A stretch of 14,870 nucleotides of DNA from Euperipatoides rowelli (taxonomy: Eukaryota > Onychophora > Udeonychophora > Euonychophora > Peripatopsidae), in assembly GCA_003024985.2 (NCBI GenBank), contig PXIH01S0005646.1. The stretch is one strand, 5' to 3'. How positions within the stretch are numbered: position 1 is the first letter of the stretch; the number at the start of each line of letters is the position of its first letter. The notes below the pieces were generated by a model that was not told the DNA's origin, did no database searches, and worked only from the letters and a program-made list of their open reading frames with translations. Both the position numbers and the translations under genes were made by a program. Below, piece by piece: positions 8,596-14,870 of the stretch.

Positions 8596-9219
8596 CCATC
8601 TTGTCATAGTGCAAAGCTATTTTCACATTTGTGAGAGGTACAACTAATTTAACTGTTTCCATTTTCAGTTTGCTTTTAGCACCTCAGTAATAGAATACAA
8701 TTTCTCCTAGAATGAGGTAGATGGGGAATGACTGAGCTGCCATCTTTATGCTAGTATGTTGAAAACTCATTTAATGAAATAGGGAAGCACTAAATGATTA
8801 GGTTATTATCCTTGAGTATCTCTTGTGTTGCCACATCAAAAAGTTAAAGGTCAAATGTAATGGATTTATTTTATTTTATTATTGATTTTCAAAGATAATT
8901 ATTAAAAAAAAAAAACAATTCCACTGGGAAAAATAATTTAAAATTAATAAAAAAAAGTTATTTAAAGTTAAAATTAAGAATATTCTATCATCTGTCTGAG
9001 ATTACAAATTGAAGCTTTCAAATTTTTGAGATTAATTTGATGACAAAACTTTTTCTGCAGCTGTTTTCTTCGTAATGATTTATCATGTAAATAGAGGTAT
9101 GTTCAACTTGTATTAAACGTCATTTTGATTTTTTTTAAACAAATTGGACCATATTAGGCTTAATAGCACAAAGGATGAATTATGATTTTTTATAAGTTTT
9201 TAAACAATTAGTCCATAGT
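8596..9219. other. Intronic sequence, no feature recognised
   Basis: AT-rich sequence with A and T homopolymers. No exon, RNA gene or element ends were recognised between the poly(G) repeat and the 20-bp direct repeat at 9220. Confidence 0.4.
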
Positions 9220-9239
9220 ATTTCCAGCCTTTAGCTGAT
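9220..9239 (+). repeat. 20-bp direct repeat, left copy
   Basis: ATTTCCAGCCTTTAGCTGAT occurs here and again, identically, at 11203-11222. The 1,963 bases between the copies contain both LINE remnants and dispersed repeat A. It could be a long target-site duplication or two copies of one short repeat. Confidence 0.7.
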
Positions 9240-9252
9240 TCAACAAAAAAAT

Positions 9253-9582
9253 ATGGCACACAGAATAAGATATTGGGCCCACATCATCCGAAGGGAAAAT
9301 AGGAGCATGATAGGGGCAGCATTTACTCTCAGAGCACCCTACAAGAAGGTAAGAAGACCATGCTTTACTTGGATTGACAGCCTAAAGAGAGACCCAAGTC
9401 CACCAGAAGGTTAGAGAGACATAGCTAAGCACAAACACAGGACAAAAAAGGAATCAAAAGTTTTCTTTGACTGGGAAGAGTCTTCAGACAGCGAATCCTC
9501 TGGCACAACAAAAGCAAAGAAGAGAGGTCCACCCAAAAAGAAGAAAAATAAAAGTAAAGTAGGAGAAAGGGGGGATATATAA
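9253..9582 (+). pseudogene. Non-LTR retrotransposon C-terminal tail fragment with basic extension
   Basis: The frame from ATG 9253 has one internal stop (TAG, 9412-9414) and ends at TAA 9580. The first 50 or so residues, including RIRYWAHIIRREN, GAAFTLRAP and RRPCFTWIDSL, followed after the stop by RDIAKHKHR, resemble the C-terminal tail of many LINE reverse transcriptases (pattern R-hydrophobic-GH-I-RR, then RGRP..TW.D, then W..lA.dR). The stop falls where that family usually has tryptophan (TGG to TAG). Beyond it the frame runs 40 residues into an acidic-serine patch (DWEESSDSESSG) and a basic patch (KKRGPPKKKKNKSK), which the family does not normally have. No catalytic domain precedes it. 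Family level is inference. Confidence 0.55.
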
Positions 9583-9740
9583 ATACACTATACAGGAACG
9601 AGATCAATGTGGAGGAAATGCATTAGCTTGATTACGAAGGTTGATAAGCTACTGAATACAAGGAAGACAAAAAGTGTGCAATGAAGAAAGAAGAAAGATA
9701 AAAAAAAAAAGGAAAATGAAACTGGGAAATCAAACGATCT

Positions 9741-10581
9741 GAAAAGAGAGTAGCATATACATGTACAAATGGCGTCCCACAGGGGGTCTTCCTTAAGTAG
9801 TATTATATTTGTAAATTCAACTAATGAGATTGCTATGGGCTTGAAACATCGTTACAAGTTCGTAGATGATATGTCGGTTGTTTGTGTAGGTAAAGAGAGT
9901 GAATTGAACAATATTGTTCAGGAAGCTTTGAACGTAATTGTAAGAGATTCTATGTTATGGGGAATGAGCTTAAACCCAGCAAAATCTTGGGTTATGATAC
10001 ACAATTTCTCCAAGAGTGACATAATAACCCAATAAAATGTGTTGATAATGTAAATATACTTGGTTTTAGTACAAAAAAATCTGAAATGGGACCTACATCT
10101 TGAAGTGATTCATAAAAAAGTATCTAGAGTAATGTTCTTACTTTATAGAATAAGAATTACTAATGACATTGTAATCCTTAAAAGCATCTACACCACATTT
10201 ATTGGACCCAGAATTGAGTATGGAAGTAATGTATGGGGCTCAGCATTAAATAAAGCACAAGTGTGTGAAATTGAAAATTTGCAGAGAAGGGTCTGCAAAA
10301 TTCTGCTAGGTAAAGACTTTAATAATTTTCAAGACGCCTTGGTATTGTTGAAGCTTAAATCATTGGCTGAACGTAGAAAGGGTATTTCCTATAGATTTGC
10401 AGTGGACTTCTTTGAAAAGTTTGTAGCATATGCACCTATCTAGAGAAAAATGATGTGTAGAACCGGTACAAGACATTCTAAATCTTACTATTTGCCATTT
10501 ATTCGTACTAAAAGATATTGCAGTTCAGCAGTCCCATCTTTTGTAAAACAGCTTAATAATTATCTATATATTAATACGTGA
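9741..10581 (+). pseudogene. Degenerate non-LTR retrotransposon reverse transcriptase, C-terminal half
   Basis: Four collinear pieces in shifting frames make up the second half of a LINE RT. 9741-9785 gives YTCTNGVPQG, the classic box before the catalytic core. After a frameshift, 9786-10035 gives SSLSSIIF, the catalytic FVDD box (9859-9870) and GMSLNPAKS. 10041-10070 gives VNILGF in another frame. 10072-10581 gives the tail with KKVSRV, IYTTFIGPRIEYGSNVWG and LQRRVCKI. A TAG at 10441 interrupts this last frame, which then continues in the same frame through RTGTRHSKSYYLP and SAVPSFVKQLN to TGA 10579-10581. The layout fits Jockey/CR1-type LINEs. It is 5'-truncated and dead: at least three frame changes and one stop. 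It lies in sense orientation in the last FAH intron. Confidence 0.85.
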
Positions 10582-10985
10582 AGGGAAAACTTTGGATCCC
10601 TTTTTAAGCATATTGGGCGCAAGGAGGAGTGTGAGATTTGGCAGAGTTAAAGTTTATATGGAGAGGGAGTGCAATAGCTTTAGGATAAAATTTAAAACAT
10701 TCATTGTTTAGCGTTGTGGCGGCTTTTTACAAAGGAGTGGCGTTTTTTTACAAATGAAATTTTCTTATTGGTTGAATTTCGACCAACACTGTATTACTAG
10801 TTAGCATTAATATCCTAGCATTTGTATAGATAACTATCGTTTTTGTATATATTAATCATAATTTTAAGTCCTTAAACAAGTGTTAAAAAAGGTCGTATCC
10901 TTCGGGGCAAAACCTTTTTTTAATGTAAAATTTCATTGTTTTGTTTTTAGTCTTAATAAACATATACCTGAAATATATACATAAA
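10582..10985 (+). mobile_element. LINE 3' untranslated region
   Basis: Non-coding sequence directly follows the RT tail. It contains a stem-loop at 10883-10922 and AATAAA at 10955-10960. The exact 3' end is not marked by a clean poly(A) or simple-repeat tail, so the right limit is approximate. Confidence 0.5.
10883..10922 (+). other. Stem-loop in LINE 3' UTR with TTCG tetraloop
   Basis: TTAAAAAAGG (10883-10892) pairs with CCTTTTTTTAA (10912-10922, one bulged T). Inside, CC-TTCG-GG (10899-10906) forms a UUCG tetraloop helix in RNA. Several LINEs, for example eel UnaL2, carry a 3' UTR stem-loop that the reverse transcriptase recognises, so such a role is plausible here but inferred. Confidence 0.55.
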
Positions 10986-11075
10986 GAAACTAAATTTATG
11001 TAGTAAATGTTTATTTGTTTTTATTTCTAGTGTTATGTTGTGTTGTAATGTCATCATGTGTTGTTCTGTACAGGC

Positions 11076-11196
11076 TCTGTGCGGCTGGGTGCGAGCCATA
11101 GTATGTTATCCATAACCTGGTTGGTATACTGTATAGCCCGTTATACCGGGAGTTGGTTACCCTCGAGTGGCAGGCAGTTTTACTGACTGATACGAT
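11076..11196 (+). repeat. Dispersed repeat unit A, copy 2
   Basis: GCGGCTGGGTGCGAGCCATA through GATACGATAC matches 1258-1377 over about 120 bp. This copy keeps CG at several sites where copy 1 has TG or CA (for example GTGCGAG/GTGTGAG, CCCGTTATACCGGG/CCCATTATACTGGG), so it is probably the less decayed. Weakly similar AT-rich flanking blocks also occur near both copies, but in a different order. The 74-codon minus-strand frame at 11011-11235 crosses it and shows no recognisable protein. Confidence 0.65.
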
Positions 11197-11202
11197 ACGA
11201 GG

Positions 11203-11222
11203 ATTTCCAGCCTTTAGCTGAT
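11203..11222 (+). repeat. 20-bp direct repeat, right copy
   Basis: Identical to 9220-9239; see that entry. Only 7 bases separate it from the end of dispersed repeat A. Confidence 0.7.
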
Positions 11223-11572
11223 GAATATAGCACATTTTCTATAGTTTAGTATAGCAAGCTCTATTCGTCTCTGAACACTGACATAACAAAATATCTATGC
11301 AAGCGTATACAGTAGACAATATTGTTTTAAGGGCGACAATTATTTTAAAAATTGAATTATAAATAATTAGTTTTTTATTTATTTTTTTTTTTTTTCTGGT
11401 GGATATTTTTTTTTTTTTTTAGTAAAAATCTTTGAAAATAAATAATAATAAAAAAAATTAAAAATCCGTTACATTTGATTTTTAAAAAATCTTTAAAAAA
11501 TATTGAATTGTAAATTGTGGTAAACTAAAATGGACATTGTGTCTTTAAATTACAATTTCATTTTACTTTCAG
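11223..11572 (+). other. Distal part of last FAH intron, no gene
   Basis: AT-rich, with long T runs (about 11382-11396 and 11407-11420). The segment 11316-11490 weakly resembles 1165-1245 and 1395-1480 of the first hAT-like element. It ends in the acceptor TTTTACTTTCAG. Confidence 0.4.
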
Positions 11573-11649
11573 GATTTTGTCAAGGTGATGGTTATCGGAT
11601 CGGCTTTGGTACCTGCAACGGTCAACTTTTACCAGCTAAAGTACAGTAA
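11573..11649 (+). CDS. FAH: Fumarylacetoacetase, last coding exon
   Basis: This exon completes the split glycine codon and encodes 24 further residues, [14 protein letters not shown] then [10 protein letters not shown], ending in TAA (11647-11649). The GYRIGFG...C.G..LPA pattern is the conserved C-terminus of fumarylacetoacetase, where [10 protein letters not shown] is nearly invariant. With the preceding exon the window supplies 64 residues, about the last 15% of a roughly 420-residue enzyme, and no frameshift or internal stop is present, so the gene looks functional at this end. The preceding acceptor is CTTTCAG at 11572. Confidence 0.95.
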
Positions 11650-11960
11650 TGCCATGTCGAAACACACCTCAAGGTTGTTTAATGATTACAGTAAACTGTG
11701 TTTTACTGTGTGCATTTTTTGCCAAAACAAAATAATTTTTTTAGTGCAATAATGACCAAATTGAAACTTATTTTTGTACCGTCAATTCTTACAATTATTT
11801 TTACGTGATATACTGTATATATTGCAAGCCGGAGATTAATTTTTATCTTTACATTTTTTATAACAAAGATAACTTTACAATTATGGATAATGTAATTCAA
11901 ATATATTTTTCTAACCTTTAAAGTTTAAAATATTGTTAAAATTAAATGTTTGTGTTTGGT
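11650..11960 (+). other. Probable FAH 3' untranslated region
   Basis: The sequence after the stop is AT-rich and non-coding. There is no canonical AATAAA nearby. The variant ATTAAA at 11941-11946, followed directly by TGTTTGTGTTTGG (a GT-rich downstream-type element), is the best candidate processing signal. The mRNA end is therefore only a suggestion; the minus-strand frame at 11703-11900 is not a gene. Confidence 0.5.
11941..11946 (+). promoter_or_regulatory. Candidate FAH poly(A) signal ATTAAA
   Basis: The most common variant of AATAAA, 292 bases after the FAH stop and followed by a GT-rich stretch. No better hexamer occurs between the stop and the minisatellites. Confidence 0.4.
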
Positions 11961-12044
11961 AATTTATTTGCTTTTTACAATATTTTCAGTAGTCTGATAT
12001 TAATTTTGTAATTTGAATGTTTGATAATTCATTATGAAAACAAA

Positions 12045-12478
12045 CTGGATTATCCTGAATTTGTATTCTCGCGTAATTCGGGCATGATGCAGAATTTTTA
12101 TTTCTATATTCCAGCGATTATGCTGAATTTTTGTTACTGCAATTCATGGATTATGTTGCATTTTTATTTCTGGAACTCGGGGATTTTGCAGAATTTTTGT
12201 TTTTGTAATCCAGGGATTAGGCCAAAATTTTATCTCTGTAATCCAGGGATTATGCTGAAATTTTATCTAATCCNGGGATTATGCTGAAATTTTACTTCTC
12301 TAAATCAGGGATTATGCCAAAATTTTATCTGTAATCCAGGGATTATGCTGAAATTTTATCTAATCCAGGGATTATGCTGAAATTTTACTTCTGTAATTCA
12401 GGGATTATGCCAAAATTTTATCACTGTAATCCAGGGATTATGCTGAAATTTTACTTCTGTAATTCAGGGATTATATAT
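12045..12478. repeat. Minisatellite, ~31-bp unit with 93-95 bp higher-order period
   Basis: About 14 units of the type GTAATCCAGGGATTATGCTG followed by AAATTTTATCT run in tandem. The left units are degenerate and the right ones nearly identical. In the right part a three-unit block repeats: CTGTAATCCAGGG starts at 12236, 12329 and 12424, giving spacings of 93 and 95. One member of each block lacks the CTGTA segment (TTATCTAATCC). An N falls at 12274. The open frame 12021-12287 only reads the repeat and is not a gene. Confidence 0.9.
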
Positions 12479-12808
12479 TCAGGAGTGAATGTGATCAAGT
12501 TCAGGTGTGAATATGTGTTCAAGTGTGGCCATGATCATGTTTAGTTGTACATGTTCAGGTGTGCATGTTCAAGTCTGATGTGTTTTCATGTGTGCCTGTT
12601 CATGTTTGTTTAGATGTAGATATGATTGTGTTCAGATGTGAATGTATATTCAGATCTGTTCAAATGTGCATGTACAAGCATGAATGTGTGTTCAGATGTG
12701 GATCTGTGTTCAAGTGTGAATATGATCATCTTCAGGTGTGAAAGTGATCTTGATCAGGTTTACATGTTTCAATTGTGAATGTAAAGATGTTCAAATATGA
12801 ATGAGTAT
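12479..12808. repeat. Degenerate TG-rich minisatellite
   Basis: Variable units of about 11-23 bp built from TGTGAATRTGATCATGTTCAGG recur roughly 17 times. They abut the previous minisatellite without a spacer and run into the truncated copia sequence at about 12800. The 60-codon frame at 12559-12741 (repeated VFRC/VFKC-like words) is repeat-derived. Confidence 0.8.
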
Positions 12809-14000
12809 GCTCCCGAGTCTAAGATGGTGTTCCGTCTTAACAAGGCGATATTTGGGCTCAAGCAAGCCGCCAAAAGTTGGAAAAACCGGATAGACCTTAC
12901 CCTAACACAAGCAGAAATGATTAAGGGGGAGGGTGATACATGTAAAGAACCAAAATGACAATTATATCTCTGTACTCATTCATGTGGACGACATTCTCCT
13001 GGTGAGTAATTCTGCATATTTAATCCAGGAATTAATATCCAATCTTGAGAAAGAATACCAAATAAAGGATCTAGGCAGAGCCAGGTGCTACCTGGGAATA
13101 GTTATGGAGAGGGCTGATGAAGACCCTCACATCTTAATCCATCAGACACCTAAAATCAATAGATTAACAGCAGAACATAACTTAGAGAATGCGAAAAGAG
13201 TGGCTATAGCCATGGCCAATGATTTTGCCAAAGGGATACAACATAGCACCAACAAACCTCTTTCTGAGAATCGGCCATATCAACAAATAGTGGGATCACT
13301 GCTTTGTCTTACCACTAGACCTGACATCCACCTAGCAGCTAATCTCATAGGGAGAAGAGTAGAAAGGCCCACAATAGCAGATATGGAGAGAGCCAAAAGA
13401 GTAGTAAAGCATTTGTACTCCACTAGAGATCACAAACTTTCACTAAGAGCTGAGGGGGAAGAGAAACTCATCATAGCGACGCAGACTGGGGGGGGGGCGA
13501 CTTGATTAGTCGGAAGTCTACCTCAGGACAGCTACATTTTATAGATAATAGCCTGATTGAATGGCATACCAAAAAGCAATCTAGTGTTGCACTCTCCACG
13601 GCAGAAGCTGAATTCATATCCTCTGCCCAGGCAATACAAGACATATTATGGCTGCATAGACTCATGATGGACCTAGACATTGCTCAAGACCTTCCAATGA
13701 TTTTGAAACCGACAACCAGAGCAGTATGTCCCTTATGGAGTCCCCAAGGGTATCGCAGCGATCCAAGCACATCGATATTAAATTTATGTTCACCAAAGAT
13801 GTAGTGGATAGAGGACTGGTCAAGATCGTATATTGCCTGGCAGAGCGAACGCTAGCAGATGCAATGACTAAGCCATTAAGCAAAGACCTCTTCAGTAGAT
13901 GTGTACAAGGGATGGGAGTGAAACCACCGGATACAAGTATCAAGGAAGCTTAAAATGGAGCTTATGGGGATACAGGGTAACAATATGAATTAAGGGTGAG
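12803..14000 (+). pseudogene. Ty1/copia-type retrotransposon pol fragment (RT and RNase H)
   Basis: Collinear pieces give the end of a copia polyprotein. 12803-12925: VFRLNKAIFGLKQAAKSW, the RT segment before the active site. 12933-13465: LIHVDDILLVSN (active-site HVDD at 12981-12992), YQIKDLGRARCYLGI and SLLCLTTRPDI. 13475-13695: RNase H with SDADWGGGDLISRKSTSG and ALSTAEAEF. 13702-13953: TDNQSS, KHIDIKF and ADAMTKPLSKDL to TAA (13951-13953). Frame changes fall near 12925, 13465 and 13697, so the copy is dead, but RT aspartates and the RNase H D-E-D positions remain readable. A G11 tract at 13487-13498 is in frame and not the cause. Gag, protease, integrase and most of RT are absent: the left end abuts a minisatellite. 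Confidence 0.92.
13992..14000 (+). other. Putative polypurine tract of the copia element
   Basis: AAGGGTGAG directly precedes a TGTTA start of the presumed 3' LTR, the usual position and composition of a plus-strand priming tract, with one T interruption. Confidence 0.5.
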
Positions 14001-14629
14001 TGTTATTTTTGGTCTATTGTAATTCATGATTGTCACATTATGTTGTAAACTACTATCAATTACTTATGTAAATATCTAATAACATGATAGAAAATATTTA
14101 TTAAGAGAATGATATTACTTACTATAATGTTCCAATTAAACATCTAACAATAGTTTAATTGGAACAAAGTGGTTAAAAACTGTAGTGTAGATCAAATCTT
14201 CTATGTTTATGTGTTTTTCTAAATTTTAGCGATTACTTTTGTATAGGGGGAGCTGCAGCTATAGCAATGCTAACACTATACTGAAATTATACTTTTCTAT
14301 TAATCTATTAGTCATGTCTTGTGTTGATCCGCCATGTGGAATATGAACATCGGGTTTTGATTTGCTTGTGAATAATTTATGAATTTGTAACCATCATATT
14401 TAATGTTAACGATTTTTTAGTTTGCGTAAATAAATCCGAGTTTATACAGCATTTGTGAAAATCCTGGATTGTTTATGGTGTGGAAAGAATTGTGATATTC
14501 GAGGCTGAGATCTTAATCTAGAACAACAAAGGAAAGCACGTGGTACGCTATATAGGATTAGTTTTGTGTTATATAATTCCCGTCATTTAATTAAATGATC
14601 ATAATAAATTACTACAATTAATTTTAACA
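14001..14629 (+). mobile_element. Putative 3' LTR of the copia element
   Basis: The start TGTTATTTTTGG after a purine tract, 48 bases past the pol stop, fits a copia LTR. The end is uncertain. TAACA at 14625-14629 would give a TGTTA...TAACA terminal repeat and a 629-bp LTR; an earlier TAACA near 14080-14084 is too close. AATAAA occurs at about 14428-14433. Without the 5' LTR the right limit cannot be proven. Confidence 0.4.
14128..14166. repeat. Perfect 14-bp stem-loop in the LTR region
   Basis: TGTTCCAATTAAAC (14128-14141) and GTTTAATTGGAACA (14153-14166) are exact reverse complements separated by 11 bases. It lies about 130 bases into the presumed U3 and has no poly(T) after it. The role is unknown. 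Confidence 0.85.
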
Positions 14630-14870
14630 CGCATTTTAACCCTTTCATTAAGGAATTATTTTTTGGGGATTTTTTAAGTGATCTGAAATTTTGACTTTAA
14701 GGTGGTCTAATAAATATATTTTAAAACATTTCGAAATACACTTATACATTTTTAAAATTGAAATTTAATGCAGGTTTTAAAAATCAAAACAAAAAAATTC
14801 TAGCTCAAATGAGAGACACACATTAGGGCTATATGTGCCAAAATCGGGTATGGCCCATTTTATCATCTCC
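14630..14870. other. AT-rich flank, no gene seen
   Basis: No open frame or known element is evident. TTAACCCTTTCATTAAGGAA near 14636 resembles a piggyBac-type end (TTAA then CCCTTT), but no partner end lies within the window. Confidence 0.35.

Larger units (their letters stand above)
7658..11572 (+). other. Last FAH intron (phase 1, 3,915 bp)
   Basis: It begins GTAGGTAC at 7658 and ends TTTTACTTTCAG at 11572. Joining the flanking exons restores a glycine codon (G + GA) inside the conserved [13 protein letters not shown] sequence, which fixes both boundaries. It contains the piggyBac-like MITE, an (AC)19 tract, a poly(G) tract, two LINE remnants and dispersed repeat A. The LINE remnants face the same way as FAH. 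Confidence 0.92.

Noticed and set aside
11011-11235. Minus-strand 74-codon gene
   Set aside because: It crosses dispersed repeat A and has no recognisable motif or conservation pattern.
12021-12287. 88-codon repeat-rich open frame as a repeat protein
   Set aside because: It is a translation of a 31-bp minisatellite, crosses an N, and has no splice or start context.
12045-12478. CRISPR-like array
   Set aside because: Units are contiguous tandem repeats without unique spacers, and the DNA is eukaryotic.
12559-12741. Cysteine-rich small protein
   Set aside because: Its periodic residues simply follow the degenerate TGTGAATATG/TTCAG minisatellite.
13487-13498. Poly(G) tract as the cause of the copia frameshift
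   Set aside because: Reading AGC at 13475 onward gives SDADWGGGDLISRK straight through the tract in one frame, so the shift lies just upstream.
13471-13943. Minus-strand open frames opposite the copia RNase H
   Set aside because: They are shadows of the plus-strand pol frames, which carry clear RNase H motifs.
1-14870. A new multi-gene defence or biosynthetic system
   Set aside because: Apart from FAH exons, all coding similarity is to decayed retrotransposons; no cluster of intact genes exists in the window.

Overview
This is eukaryotic, almost certainly metazoan, nuclear DNA. It is very AT-rich and intron-rich, and packed with decayed transposable elements, poly(T) tracts, microsatellites and minisatellites, plus four isolated N calls (1524, 2351, 4898, 12274). 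The only host gene I can support is the 3' end of a fumarylacetoacetase (FAH) gene on the + strand. Its last two coding exons (7540-7657 and 11573-11649) join in phase and end in a stop. The mix of FAH, a copia-type LTR element and hAT/piggyBac/LINE debris in AT-rich DNA suggests an invertebrate, possibly a mollusc. That taxonomic guess is weak.

Layout. 1-7539: presumed FAH intron upstream of the penultimate exon (no earlier FAH exon recognised). It holds a cut-off, reversed copy of a hAT-like element (1-355), a complete 1,152-bp non-autonomous hAT-like element with 8-bp target duplications (535-1686), a 32-bp minisatellite (2352-2620), and a second, 2,862-bp hAT-like element (3993-6854) with its own 8-bp target duplications. 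Inside the second element lie a long inverted repeat, a 151-bp foldback and a run of perfect hairpins. 7540-7657: FAH penultimate exon, carrying the active-site glutamate. 7658-11572: last FAH intron (3.9 kb) with a piggyBac-like MITE (7877-8081), an (AC)19 microsatellite, a LINE C-terminal tail fragment (9253-9582), a degenerate LINE reverse transcriptase with a 3' UTR hairpin (9741-10960), and a dispersed repeat also found inside the first hAT element. 11573-11946: last FAH exon and probable 3' UTR. 12045-12808: two adjacent, unrelated minisatellites, the first with a 93-95 bp higher-order period. 12803-14000: 5'-truncated, frameshifted copia-type RT/RNase H, followed by its putative 3' LTR from 14001.

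How it fits together: the host signal is ordinary tyrosine catabolism. Everything else is transposon history in the introns and 3' flank. I found no intact transposase, reverse transcriptase or multi-gene system. The most unusual content is structural: two complete hAT-like elements found by their ends and target duplications, and unusually dense foldback DNA in the presumed upstream FAH intron. All identities come from reading motifs by eye; no database was searched.
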